DNA of 64,000 nucleotides from Chrysomallon squamiferum. Taxonomy: Eukaryota > Mollusca > Gastropoda > Neomphalida > Peltospiridae. Within the stretch, counting starts at the first letter, position 1; each line of letters starts with the position of its first letter. This document shows, piece after piece, positions 39,005-52,985 of this stretch. Under the pieces are notes generated by a model. It ran no database searches. It was not told the DNA's origin and saw nothing but the letters and a program-made list of their open reading frames with translations. Both the position numbers and the translations under genes were made by a program. Location: NCBI GenBank assembly GCA_012295275.1, contig CM022670.1:34032801-34096800 (forward strand). Reading direction: 5' to 3'.

Positions 39005-40248
39005 GACAATTTAAAACATACGTACGGAAACTGTTCAATACAAGCTGTTAGCGCTTAAGATGTCCTATAATAATGATACAATAATCTTCGTCTGGCAAAA
39101 ATCACATGCTGTTCAGATAAACATTTCCGCAATAACTGACAAAATAAAAACTAACAGAAGAGGATTAATGTGATATAGTATCTATTTGCCCCTTCATAAA
39201 TAACCATATTTACTTTGACGTCAACACTAAATAATTATTTTATAAGGCTCTTACAGTAATATAACACATTAAGAAGGATTAATGCAGAAAGCTACCGTGT
39301 GCAATTGTTCAAAAATGTTTTTGATGTCGGGGTCTCTCATTATTCCGCAGTTAAACGTTTTGCAGAGGTTCGTAGTCATGTTTTAATAAGATCTTAGGAA
39401 GGTAAAAAGAAAACAGATATAAATACTTAACGTAAAAATAATAAGTGGAGCAATATCATCTTAAAACAATACTAGCCACAATACTCCCTCTCCCTAGAAA
39501 AAAAAAAAAAAAAAAAAAAAAAAATCACAAAACAACATAACCATGTAGTTAGATCCATTCTATCCATTCTAAGTTAAACTCTAGATTTAGTGGTTTTTGA
39601 ACTAACCATCGGGAGACAAGAATTTGTTATAAATTATAAAGAGTTTGATCCTGTGAATAAACGTATTAACCCCACAGAAGAAACCAGTAATCACAGTGAT
39701 AGTATTAGAAATAGCTGCAACATCAATATATTAGCCATATTACCATTACCACAACCACTACTGCTACTACTATTACTGCGATTATTTCTTGTACCAGTCA
39801 AGACCGTAACCAACTGGCAAATAAGGCAAATGACGAAACTGACGATTTCTTTGTTTTAATTATTATTATTTTTTTATACAAAATTTTTATTTAAAAAGTA
39901 TAAAATAATAATTCTCTATTACGATAGAAACGATATCTACTGAATGAATTTGTTTATGTCTACGGTTACCGTTTGAAGTCTACAACCATCGTTGCGATGA
40001 AAGACATAACTGACTTCAAAGACATCAATTTTGGCCTCATTTCAAAAAGAGTCCAGTTAGAACCTTGCCAGTATCACTACTATTACAATAGTTACTAGTG
40101 TTATTACTTTTATCAATATTACTTCTACTAATACAATTACTACTTTTACTATTACCATTTATACGAATATTACTGCTACTGTTACTACCACTTGTACTAC
40201 TGCTACATTATATATATTTATTTATTTATTTAAGCAGGCCTTAACATT

Positions 40249-40490
40249 ATAGGAATAATTATTTAAACAGACTCTATCGTTAAAATTATTTAAATAATCC
40301 AAATATTGAGAAATAATTAAACAAAACACATATCATAATTTATTTAAAGTCCACATAACGGGAAATATTTTAACAGGTCATAAAACGGGAATTATTTATA
40401 CAACCTATATAACGATAATTACTTAAATAGCCCACATAATGAGAATTAGTTAAACAGCCCATATAGTGAGAATAATTTAACTACCTGATT
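40249..40490. repeat. Degenerate 27-bp minisatellite, ~9 units
   Basis: Units of the form CATATAACGAGAATTATTTA plus AACAGCC recur about every 27 bp with heavy substitution; the clearest four are at about 40380-40490. No ORF. Confidence 0.7.
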
Positions 40491-40749
40491 AAAAAAGATT
40501 TATATAAAGTGTACATATAACAAGAAGTGCAAGACGTATGAAAGATGATATTTTACAGGTAACAGATGTGGAACAGTAATTAACTGATAAAAGTCTTTTG
40601 AAACAGCCATAAAGTGAACAAACTGTCAGAGTTAAATATTTTATTATGTTATGTGTACGTCAATAAATACGTCATTTTAACGAAACGTAACTGGCGGGGA
40701 CCAAGAAGATGGAACGAAAGAAGAATAAGATGGTTAGAACGGGATGAAA

Positions 40750-40985
40750 GATGATGATGGTGATGATAATAATAATAATAATAAAAAGAAGAAGAAGAAG
40801 AAGACTAAGAAGAATAACTACAACAATAACAATAAAAAATGATGATGATAATATTAATATTGAAAACAACAGCAGCAACGATACAGTTACTACCACTACT
40901 ACTATTACTATTACTACAATTACTACCACTACCATTACCACTACTACTACTACTGCAACTACTGCAACTAGAATCATAATAATAT
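40750..40985. repeat. GAT/AAT/AAG/ACT-rich trinucleotide cluster
   Basis: Successive short runs of several trinucleotides; incidental ORFs on both strands are single-residue rich. Confidence 0.85.
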
Positions 40986-41050
40986 AATTTACTTATGTAT
41001 TTGTAGCGGAAAATGTATTATATCCATTAAAGGATCCTTGATGGATTATT

Positions 41051-41081
<31 letters not shown>

Positions 41082-41758
41082 TTATTATTAATTTTTGGTA
41101 TACATATTAGGAAAGGTATACGGAACACATTATTAGTGTTCTGTTGTTTTTTCTTCTCTGATATTTAGAATCTGCCCTTGACATCGACTACGTTTTCTAC
41201 TAAAGAAAAAGTCATCAACCAAATATAGTTAGTTATCTTTTGAGACAGAGTTATCTTTTCAACATATGCTATCATCTGATAGCGTGTCTAAGCTTATTTA
41301 CAGAATATTTAACCAACGTGAAATATAATCAACGAAAACAGCTCACGCGTGTTAAGTCGAAATAACAGAGATAAGTTTAACTAAAATTCATATTTTATCT
41401 ATTTATTCATCATTTTCGTCTTCCTTTCTTTACATCTCCGAGTCTTCATAAACAAAACAAAGAAAAAAAAAACAAAAAAAAAAAAAAAAAGAAACAGACA
41501 AACAAGCAAACAACAACAAAAAACAAACAAACAACAATCCCAAAACAAAACGAAAATAACAGCAGCAACAAAAAAAAACCTCCTGAAAAAGACTGAAATA
41601 GGTAAACTGCAATTATTTATTTTCTCCTTCTATTTTAGACACTTTCAAGTATATCTCTGAACGGTGCAACACACTTTAATGATTACGAACTGACAGCCAT
41701 TAATAACAAAATATAATTAGTGAAACCAGTAAATACGTATATCAAGTACGTACACTCA

Positions 41759-42200
41759 CATACACATATCAGTACATACATACATACATACACATACACA
41801 CATACATACATACACACATACACACACACATACATACATACATACATACATACATACATACATACATACATACATACATACATACATACATACATACATA
41901 CATACATACATACACATACACACATACATACATACATACATACATACATACATACATACATACATACATACATCCATACATACATACATACATACGTACG
42001 TACATCCATACATACATACATACATACATACATCCATCCATCCATCCATCCATCCATCCATCCATCCATCCATCCATACATCCATACATACATACATACA
42101 AACATAGATAGATACATACATACATACATACATACATACATACATTCATACAAACATATATTCAGACACATATTCACACGTACATACATACAAACATATA
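41759..42200. repeat. (CATA)n array with internal (CATC)n
   Basis: Over 400 bp of CATA units with a (CATC)n block at about 42031-42076. It opens four periodic ORFs on both strands, none of them credible genes. Confidence 0.95.
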
Positions 42201-43361
42201 TATACACAGATACGTTGCTTACAGTTATAAATAAAAAATGAACAAGAAAAAACCTGAACATCATGCATGCAGAAGCAAATAAAAAGACTTTTACTGGTGT
42301 GCGTCTTCCTGTCTGAGTGATGACAGTTTATTTCCTGTCAAGTAAAACGTTTTTGATGTTGTTAAAGAAAAGTCCTTTCATTTCTTCAGTACAGACCAGA
42401 TCCAAGTGTCCTGTTGCTAACAAACATTGTACGGCTGATCAAGAACTCTTAATAACAGTCTGGGAACGCTTCATTAACAAAGAACACCACGAAGCTGTAG
42501 AATTTTCTTTTGTTGTTTCGAGTATTATCAATACTTACAGAGGCATGAAGATAACGGAGATCTGCGTTATTAATATCCATCTGGTACATAAATTATATAA
42601 CATTACATTAATTGTATCTTAATATGCCTGTCAGAAAAAGTCGTAATGACCGTTTTGTATTAATAAGAAACGTTATTTGTTACCAAGCGAAGCTTAGGGT
42701 TTAGTTATAATTTGATAAAGCTGTAATTTGTCACGTTAATGTGGCTATGATGCTAAATTATTTGGAAACTGAGAATGCAGCTGAATGGTAAAATATGATG
42801 TAGAAAAAAAAACCACTGATTGTTTCTCTGCATGGATACGCACCACTGATTGATTCTCTGCCTGTATAAAACTGTACTGATTATTTTCTTGCATGCATTT
42901 CCAAGGCAGGTTTAGATGAAACCAGAGGCTTAAGATTTCCGAGGAAATTCTGTTAATTGTGTTGTTTTCCGTGTGGTCTTAGTAAGGCGGCACTCACTAA
43001 ATTACCAGCTCTGACTAAAGACAGGAGATCCTAATCTGTTCAAGTAAATGATGTTTGTTATAAATCTAAACCACATTTGAAATGGATTTTACTTTCAGTT
43101 TTGGGGGATTTTGGGGGGAATTTTTTTGTTTCTTGTTTCTGTTTTATTTTATTTTATTTAATGTTTTTGGACACTCGTTAGAAAAAAATACAATCTTCAA
43201 CCTGAAACTTTCAGGGAAAACTTTAATATATGAAAATTGTAAGAAAGAGAGAGATCGTAATAGTAATATTGAGATAGAAATATGTAGAGATAATAGACAG
43301 ATAGATAGAGACAGATAAATAGATAGATAGATATACAGACAAACAGACATAACAGAAACAA

Positions 43362-43364
<3 letters not shown>
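42201..43364. other. Intergenic; one unassigned 101-codon open frame
   Basis: A plus-strand frame at 42317-42622 is not repeat-derived, but I recognise no family and it has no supporting context. 42805-42900 has about three degenerate copies of CCACTGATTGATTCTCTGC. Confidence 0.4.
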
Positions 43365-43445
<81 letters not shown>

Positions 43446-43685
43446 AAAGTACAAAACTGTAACAGTTAATAGATGTATATACTTAATATATAGTGTTACC
43501 TGTACAGTAAATAATGGATTTTTCTTTTTAAGTAACTTAATTATAATATATAAGCTTAATGCTTTATGTTCGACTACAAAGGAAATATGATAACATTATC
43601 AATTTGACAATTTAATTAGGAAACAAAACCAATTTATATTCTTTCAAATATAATATCAGATCTTTTAAATTAGTTATATACAGAC
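43365..43685 (+). repeat. (GA)n-linked interspersed repeat, copy 3
   Basis: (GA)n at 43365-43440 followed by the same core (TGTTACCTGTACAGTA, AATGGATTTTTCTTTTTAAG, CTTAATGCTTTATGTTCGAC) up to TTAGTTATATA, after which similarity to the other copies stops. Confidence 0.82.
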
Positions 43686-44604
43686 ATATAGGAACCAGAC
43701 ACAGAAGGAAAAAAAAAAGAGAAAGAAAGAAACGTAAAAGTACAAATAAGGATTTTCAGAGAAGTTTGAACAGTGTATCGGAAGGAGCCCGAAGCTATGT
43801 AACCCCACCCCCCAAAAAAAAAAAATCAGCACGATATTCTAATGAAATGTTGTCAGTGTGAATAGAGTACATTGTAAGTACGTTTTATAAAAGCTTTAAA
43901 TCAGGGTAAAATTATAATGTCCATAATAAAGCTAAATCGAAAAACAAAATCGTTTTACGCTTAATTTCACATCGCAAATTAGTTTCTCATTTACTTAAAT
44001 AACAGATTAATACCTATTCTGCGAGGATAAATTTAAAAAAAAAAAAAAAAAAGATAAAAATTAAATTAAAAATAAATAAGTATTGAAACAAAAATACTAA
44101 TAAATATAATAATAATAAAACAACAACTATAAAAATAATATTAGTAATAAATAAATAAATAAATAAATAAATAAACAACAAACAAACAAAACAACAACAA
44201 TAAATCAATAAATTTAAAAAAAGTAAAAAAGTAAAAAAATAAACAAAACAAACAAACAAATGAAAAATATGAACTGCAACTCTCACCCTAAAAATCAACT
44301 ATCTGTGTTTACATTTCATTAACAAACAGAAATAAATTAGAAGACTAAAAAAAACCCCACCTATATATAACAACATCATGCTAACTATCTTCTCATCAAA
44401 CTGTAAAACACTGAAACACATCCTTAGCTCCTCTTTTTTTTTTTTTCGCACGAAGCAGGTGGGTCATGAGGAAATTACAATTAATTAATGAAGGTAACTG
44501 AGTGTTTTAGACTCCCCACAGATGTGTTGAGGGGGTGAGACTGGGAGGGTGAAGATAAAAACTGTTTTTCAGCTGTCGTTATTTAATTAAACGTTTCGCC
44601 CTAG

Positions 44605-44634
44605 ACGTGATGTTCCGAGCACGGAGCATCACGT
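44605..44634. repeat. Short stable hairpin, 13-bp stem and AGCA loop
   Basis: ACGTGATGTTCCG pairs with CGGAGCATCACGT with one T:G mismatch (wobble in RNA). It is GC-richer than its surroundings and is followed by TTTATTG. Function unknown. Confidence 0.7.
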
Positions 44635-45121
44635 TTATTGATTTCGTTAACTTTATTTAAAACGAGAACAGATTAAACTGACTGGTTGATATAAAACAGC
44701 GTAAATCCACGTTTGCACACAGACAGAGAGACACTGGTGTAGATGAAATAATATTTATCCAAAAAAATAAATAAAATAAAATAATAAGGTAAAACACGGA
44801 AGAAAATGGAAACCAAAAAAAATAAAAAAAAAAAAAAAAAATAATAATAATAATAAATAATAAAAATAAATATTGCAAAGATACAGATAACAATGATAAT
44901 ATCACAAGTATCATAATCATCAACAACAAACTCAGAACCAGTAATGATAATAATAATAACAATACTAATAATAATGAGTATCATGATCATGATAATGATG
45001 GCGATGATGACAGTAATATTAACAAAACAAGTAACCAACAAAAAAAAATCAACAACAATAGTATCGACATATGACAAGAAATGAATTTGATTAAATTAAA
45101 AACAACACAACAAAAATAACA

Positions 45122-45122
<1 letters not shown>

Positions 45123-45183
<61 letters not shown>

Positions 45184-45211
45184 ATAATAATAATAATAAT
45201 AATAATAATAT
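45123..45211. repeat. (ACT)n-(AAT)n microsatellite
   Basis: About 20 ACT units followed by AAT units. The same junction recurs at 52253-52332. Confidence 0.95.
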
Positions 45212-45647
45212 AAAATAAAAACATTAAAATAAAATAAATAAAAATCTTGAAACATTCTCGAGTAATTGAAACTCTTTTGACTAAATATGAGTAAATGTAA
45301 CATGGATAATTAACAAGCAAATCTTGATCTGAAATTTTTTTAATTTTAATTTAAAAATGTACTTCCTGAAAGAAACGAGAGATCAGCGGCAGTATGAGAC
45401 ATGTAAGTCTGTTGATCTCACGTCAGAGTATAAAATTACCACTTATCGAAAAAGTGAAAATGATACCCAACGGGCAAATTGCCTGCTCAGTGAAAAATAC
45501 GATTTCTGTTCTATTTGCGGTTTAATCTTTAACAGCAGCAAAACTATCTTCTATTAAAAAAAAAAAAAAAAAAATTAAAAAAAAAGAAACGCTTCAATAA
45601 TAAAGAAAAGAGAATGATATATAGACATATAGAACGATGGATGGATG

Positions 45648-45764
<117 letters not shown>

Positions 45765-46551
45765 GCTAATTAATAACAGTTAGTTACTTCAGGTAAATAA
45801 ATGCATTACACCTTTCTCACTGTGATTCATAAATTCTTGCACGCTCTCTTTTTATTACATACAAGATTCTTATTGAAAAGCACAGACTAATAAACTTCTT
45901 TTCCAAACATCAATAAATCTGTCACGTTCACACAACAACATTTCTCTACACATAACAAAAAACATAAAAAAACAACAAACTAAAACTTACTTTTAGCTCG
46001 AATGTCACCATTCTCTCCCAAACCGCAAAACAAATTAATTCCATCATCATTTCTCCTCAGCCCAAAATACACTCCAGTGAATCCGTACAGGTATTATATA
46101 CAGCACATATATATATATATATATATACATCATTCAAGTTATGTCTGTCAGTGCCAAGCCTATCGATTAAATTTCAAGTATTCAACGACCAAGTGAAGGT
46201 TACAAGCTGATAAGTGAATGGTTATTTATTGCTACTAACCTCTAAAGGTACCGAGTCAGTAGCACGCACGCTACCTTATCAGAAATGTAGAAATATATAA
46301 GTGTTATATACTCGGTATTGAAAATACAGGTGCTGAAAGAAGCAGAGGAATCCTCTGCATTCCACAGATTAATGATTGACATGGGACTGTTATTGCATCT
46401 GTTGGGTAATTTTGTCAGTTAGGAAGATGATGGTGGTGGTGGATACACTGAGGTAAATTCATATCGTGTTACACAGAGGACCCATGCTGAGAAGATTAAT
46501 TTGAAACCAACGATTTAGATTACTAAATATTTCGTGGAAAAGTAAATAGAA

Positions 46552-46594
<43 letters not shown>

Positions 46595-47449
46595 AGAAGT
46601 ATGAAAAGCCTGCAGGATATACGCCTCTTTGTAATTAATCAAATTATCACAAAAGCCAAAAATGGTTCGTGAATTTTCAATTTCAATAGTCCTGCGTAAG
46701 TGCTTACGTCATCATCTCTGTTAATTATTTATTATTTTTCAAATGTTATCCACCACAGATTTAACTGTACAACAATAAAAAGAACTGGTCGATTAATACT
46801 GTGACTACGGAAATACGTGTTATATCTCTGACGCAAAACACACATGAACGTGAATACGTATGTCAATGCAAAGCTTGCAATTAAATTTACAGAGCTTGCA
46901 ATTATAACCAGTAATGCTTTATTTATTGTTTGAACTCTATAAACTAATCAAAAGAATAAAAATAGATGTTTTAGCAAGAAAAGAAAAGAAAAAAAACCCA
47001 CCTAAAACATAAGTAAAAACATTAATATACATAATTATTTGTTTAAATTATATTTTTGTTTATTTCTCGTACAAATGTTGTTCAACTTTTGTATGTACTA
47101 ATCTGAAGTCTAAAAGAGGGTGCAGAAAACTTTAAAGTGTTTATACACAAAGATCAAAGAAATTCTCACCCGTCAAAACAGAATACCACCAGATTTCAGA
47201 AATATTTTTTTGAGTCTCTGTATCTTGAAGTCATCAAGATGAAAACATGTTTTCTTTTTCTTAAGTTTAACTATTGATATATATAAAAAAAACCATATCA
47301 CTAGTTTATGTCAAGGCCAACTACTTCAAAAACATGAAAATTATTTAATTTAGAAAATAGGTCTTGTTTTCATTCTATATACTAGTAAAGATGTTTATAT
47401 GTTAATAATGGAATCTGTTTCGTAAATGTAACTAACACATAGAAACACA

Positions 47450-47787
<338 letters not shown>

Positions 47788-48068
47788 AATGATATATATA
47801 TATATATTATACACATATGGGTTAATTTATAAATATCATATTAATATTCTCTCCAAAACTCAAAACAAGGTTAATTTTGTTAAATCAAAACAGATTTCAT
47901 TTAGCTTCACCTTCATCTTACTTTACTTTATCATTATCTGTTTTCTCGACATAACTGTACTCGAATCAGTGATATAACAGTCAGTTATAATTAGGAAGAT
48001 GTCTCTTTCTGTCAGTCTGTATTGATTACTGACTCAACTCAGAAAGGCCCCGCACACATTAATTTAAA

Positions 48069-48192
48069 ATTTGATAAACGAGTTGTCTATAATTATTAAT
48101 GCTGATCGTAATTGACCTATATGTTTCGAAATGACCTATATGTTTGTAAATGACCTATATGTTTGTAAATGACCTATATGTTTGTAAATGAC
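48069..48192 (+). repeat. Shared 65-bp segment followed by a 19-bp tandem array
   Basis: AATTTGATAAACGAGTTGTC to about TGACCTATATGTTT also occurs at 60679-60741. Here the last part is amplified as a 19-bp unit (GACCTATATGTTTGTAAAT), about four times. Confidence 0.8.
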
Positions 48193-48254
48193 CTGTTTGT
48201 TACATCGATACGTGCCACAAGAAGAGGATGTCGTTGTTGATCAATTTGCATTGG

Positions 48255-48339
<85 letters not shown>

Positions 48340-48705
48340 GTTATTATTATTGTTGTTGTTGCTGTTACTAGTGATAGTAGTAGTAGTAGCATTTGTAGTT
48401 GCAGCAGTAGTAGTGATAAAAGTAATAATAGTAGTAGTAGTAGTGAGTAGTAGTAGTAGTAGTAGCAGTAGCAGTAATAATAACTCTTCTATTACTACTA
48501 CTACTATTACTACTACTACTAGTACTTCTACTATTACTACAGTTACTATTGCTACTGCTATTACTACAGTTACTGGTGCTACTACTATTACTACTACTGA
48601 TACTACAACTATTACTACTACTACTACTACTATTACGACTGCTGCTACTACTACTACTACTGCTATCACAGCTACTACTACTACTACTGTTACTACAACT
48701 ACTAA
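48255..48705. repeat. (ATT)n-(AGT)n-(ACT)n compound trinucleotide array
   Basis: Pure ATT for about 80 bp, then AGT-rich, then ACT-rich with many substitutions. The 197-codon open frame over it is a shadow of the repeat. Confidence 0.95.
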
Positions 48706-49119
48706 ACCGATAGTAACTGATTTTCTTTTGATTAACAGAGAGAGCAAAACAGAGGAAAAGACAGAACTAAAAGTTAAGTGAATGGCTGAAAGGAGTATCT
48801 GTGTATATCCATCTAATTATCCTCAGTTCCTCTTGCCTGCCTCAGAAATCTGCGGTATTTTGTTTTGACAGTTGTAAATCTCTTTAATTTCTCAATATAT
48901 AAACGCCTTAGTGTTTTCAGCATCTAATCTCAGGCTTTAAATCAGTACGTATCCTACATTTTTATAAGATTCAAATGACTAGATAGACAGACAGATTGAT
49001 AGAGAGATATGTACATGTGGATAGACAAACGCACACACAAACACGCAAACATCAGACAGACAGACAGACAGATAGACAGATAGATAGACAGCTAGATAGA
49101 CTGATATATAGTTGAGGAA

Positions 49120-49130
<11 letters not shown>

Positions 49131-49204
<74 letters not shown>
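49131..49204. repeat. (GA)n tract, 74 bp
   Basis: Pure GA run preceded by GACA/GATA units (about 49053-49095). Confidence 0.95.
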
Positions 49205-49206
<2 letters not shown>

Positions 49207-50239
49207 CTAAATAGCAAACCACTGAAATTTACTGACCATAATACGTTAATCAGCAAATCAAGATCTACATTAAAAAAATGTACGTCAAAAAATCTGTTTT
49301 AATTTCATGCACAAATTCCTTTATAAATGCTTGAATACTCTTTAGAATAATCATCAACAACAACAACAAAATAAATTATTTTAAAAAAATTCACACAAAC
49401 CACAACGATCATTCTTTCTCTTTACAGAGGTGTTTTTGTTGTCTCTTCACTTGTTTACAATAAAGATTATTTATGGTAACTGTTCCTTGTACATCAAACG
49501 CTTTACAAAAATGAATCATCGTTCTGTGATTTAATTAACACGGGAAAAATCAAGAAAAACTGCTAAACACAGATGTCTTCCAAAGAATAATAAAATGTAA
49601 AAATAAAAAAAAAATATTTACGCAACAGAATACGAAGCAATTACCCGTACCGCTTTAACCCCCAGAGCGAATCCCAAAATGGCAGCCCTCCAAATTTCTA
49701 CGAAAACACATCAAAAATAAACGCTCGAACCTTTTTCATTCATTGGCTACGATGTGAAATGAGATATCATCTAACAATAACACAGTCTAAAGATAATCCA
49801 TCTGTTTGTCTGACGTTCCGTTCATAAAACACACGTTTTAAAAAGTATTTTAATTTCACCTTTTAAATACAATTTTCATATGTGTTTGTTCCGCGTTGAT
49901 CTAAAAAAACTGTCGTGCCTGTGGACTTCTTTATTTCTCATTATAGATGTAATTTAAATTCTTGTGGAAACAAAAAGACAGTGTGTTAAACACATCTATG
50001 ACACAAAAGTGCGTTGTTAAGTACAGTCATTAAAAATAGGTTCATAAAAGTATTCGTCAAGCTTTAATAGTTAGAAACTTTAACCTAGATTATATGTCTG
50101 CAAAACCGCTTAAACTCGCCCATCCAGTCTAAATATATAACTGTGTTCCTTTAAACACTTGTATAAATACATAAATGCGTAACAGAAACACGCACAGACT
50201 TACAAAAGGAGTGCTTTAACACACGTAGAAATGCACGTC

Positions 50240-50386
50240 TGCATATGATTACATACGTACACACAAACGTGAACATACACACACATATAACACACATACA
50301 CACAACATCAACATACATAAACATACCTATATACACATACGTACATTCATACAAACATATATATATATACATACGTCCATTCATAC

Positions 50387-50459
<73 letters not shown>

Positions 50460-50600
50460 CATATACATACAAATACACATACATAGCATCTATCCATACA
50501 TATATATACATACATGCATATACAAATAAAAACTCCCACAAGAATATGCAAACATTTACACACATATAAACACAAATGCACACATGTACATGCACACATA
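50240..50600. repeat. CATA, (AT)n and (AC)n mixed tract
   Basis: Mixed tetranucleotide tract with AT about 50395-50421 and AC about 50422-50450 at its centre. Confidence 0.88.
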
Positions 50601-50749
50601 CACGTGCACAGAGAAACTAAATACATAAACTCATACCTAGATGTAGTTATCTACACGGAATGGTCATTCTGTCTTGCTTCCTATTGTCTTTTGAGAGGCA
50701 CAACCCCGGAAGGAAAACAATATCTGACAGTTTTGTTCTGCCATTAAAG

Positions 50750-50860
50750 CGACAGACCAAGAGGAAATCGTATATATTTGAGTAAACAGGAAGACACTGC
50801 GACTTTTAACCCATATTCTCATTTTAACTGAAATATATACAATTTCCTCTTGGTCTGTCG
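50750..50860. repeat. 111-bp inverted-repeat hairpin, MITE-like
   Basis: Arms 50750-50779 and 50831-50860 are 30 bp with one mismatch (CGACAGACCAAGAGGAAAT...). The spacer is 51 bp. CATTAA occurs just outside both ends (50742-50747 and 50862-50867), a possible imperfectly placed target duplication. A small non-autonomous transposon is the simplest reading; a structured RNA is the alternative. Confidence 0.75.
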
Positions 50861-50879
50861 TCATTAATAATTGAAAAAT

Positions 50880-50928
<49 letters not shown>

Positions 50929-52252
50929 AAATAAAATAAAAATAATATTAATAATAAATAAATTAAATAATAATAAATATCAACAAAAAAAAAAAATTAC
51001 GATTATTATTGTTACTGCTACTACTGGTACTACTACTGTTGCTGCTTTTAATACTAGTAATTACAAATAAGTAAGTACGTAAGTAAACAAATAAATAAAT
51101 TAATTTAATTTAAATTAAATCAAAAATTAAAATTACAAAATATATTAATTAAAAACATGTTGTCGGGAAATAGAAATTATGACTTCCATTTCAGAAGCAT
51201 AAAAGAAAAACCAAAAAACAACATTTAAATTTGTTTTAAAAGCCCCTACATCTGCTATACGATTTTATAATCTCTGTGACTCATGTTAACTAATTATTTA
51301 TTTAGATATTTTATATCTGAGTGACGTCATACTTCCAAGTACACAGGAAATTAAGAATATTTCTGTCTGGGATCACTCCAGTTACACTGCAGGAAATTTA
51401 TGTGGATTCATGTAATTTTACATTTTTATGTCGCTAAATATTTCCTGACACCACAAATCTCTTCGTAGGTTTTGTAATATCAGTTATTAGGTGTTGTATG
51501 TTTTCTGATATTGTAATGATTTTGTCTGATAGAAGTAAAAAAAAAAAAAATAAAATAAAAAAAGCAGTCTGATAAAATAAATAAAATAAAAGCCATTACT
51601 GCTAACCATCATAAAGTGCACCACACTTTATACAGTAAAAGAAATATTAGCGCTTTTAGCTATCATTTTGGGGACACAAGTTGGAACAAGAAAAAAATGA
51701 AATCGGTCTCGATATTCATGCGTTAGCATATATATTAATAAATGTAGTTTCAGACTTCTATAATTAGTAATATACAGATCAGAATCCATAAATAACGTTT
51801 CTGAATTACATAAGGTCTTTAAAATAGCACGTTATATCTTCACTAGAACATTAACGAGCTTAATTTATACTGAACTGCATCGACTCTGTCGCCTAAACCA
51901 CTAATGAAGTCACTTCTTACTACTCATTACTGACAATTTGTCCCTCCGCATGGGAGCACGTTTTACTTTGAAGTATCGCTTTGACGTAGAAGCCAGTTAG
52001 ATGCTGTTAGCATCAATTAATTGCACAAGGACACTGAGAAAGTATGGGTGTCTTTTGAATGACGAATTATAGAACGAAGCGTTAAATGTAATTCATGTCT
52101 TTTTGAAAACAGAGTACCAGATTTTATGATCTATATTACAGGCAAGAAAGATCGAAGAAAATGATGTAAATAGTACTCACGTGCAAACACACCTACACGC
52201 ATTTATTGTTCCTTTATATATTCTACAATCAATATAATGTCTTTAGGAAACA

Positions 52253-52253
52253 A

Positions 52254-52332
<79 letters not shown>
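52253..52332. repeat. (ACT)n-(AAT)n microsatellite
   Basis: About 14 ACT units followed directly by about 12 AAT units. Confidence 0.95.
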
Positions 52333-52333
<1 letters not shown>

Positions 52334-52950
52334 GGTTTGCCTTCAGAATATTAGTGTGCACTCCACTCTTCTCAATATTTGTATAAAATAAAAGTGTTTA
52401 TACATGTATTAACATATAAACTAACTAATCTAATTTATTTCTTTTCGAAATCAGAGTTTATTTTTAAACAAAAAGCTATGTAAACAATTATTTATCCTCC
52501 CTTCCTACACATTACCGAAACAGAAACAATGTCGTTGTTTTAGCGAGTATCATGCCATTATCTCAACAACGCCACAATCTTTAAAATACATTAGTCTCTA
52601 ACCCATAGATAATAATGAAAAGTTAAGCTCGACAAATATTTGTTCTGAGAGTTTTAAAAGTTCCTGTTTGCTGAACAAATGCACGGAAAACTGATTGGAC
52701 GCACACACAAAAAAAAAAAAAAGAAAAAAAAAGAAAAAAAAAAAAAAAAAGAGAAGAGATCGATAACAATTATTTGTCTTTACACACAGCTTTGACTATT
52801 ATCGTCTGAATGGCGTATTTCCGGTCAGGCACTCCCATGTCTGCTAGTCTGGGCACACCAAGAGGGCAATGCTCCCCCAGAGAGACGTAAAATTGTGTAG
52901 GGTTAGAATGCCGCGATAACACACGAAGTTGAAGTGTGTGTGTGTGTGTG

Positions 52951-52985
52951 GCACTTTGTAGAGGGTTCGATTTGTGACAAAGTGC
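52951..52985. repeat. 9-bp perfect stem with GGTTCGA-containing loop in a GC-richer island
   Basis: GCACTTTGT (52951-52959) pairs with ACAAAGTGC (52977-52985). The loop holds GGGTTCGATTT, similar to a tRNA T-loop/B-box. The island about 52790-53045 has higher GC than its neighbours. I could not find a matching A box or acceptor stem, so I do not call a tRNA. Confidence 0.35.

Larger units (their letters stand above)
36846..41758. other. Intergenic, no gene seen
   Basis: AT-rich. Contains poly-A at 39498-39523, (ATT)n at 41046-41090 and the minisatellite at 40249-40490. No open frame with recognisable domains. Confidence 0.55.

Noticed and set aside
41683-42264. Open frames up to 193 codons over the CATA array
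   Set aside because: Periodic Tyr/Val/Cys/Met or Thr/His/Ile peptides on both strands, produced purely by the tetranucleotide repeat.
42317-42622. 101-codon non-repetitive plus-strand frame
   Set aside because: No recognisable domain, no duplicate and no clear splice context; such lengths arise by chance in 64 kb. Listed only as a note.
48188-48781. 197-codon frame with poly-Leu and Thr-rich segments
   Set aside because: Encoded almost entirely by the ATT/AGT/ACT compound array.
52951-52985. tRNA gene
   Set aside because: Only a T-loop-like element; no A box, anticodon arm or acceptor stem could be built.
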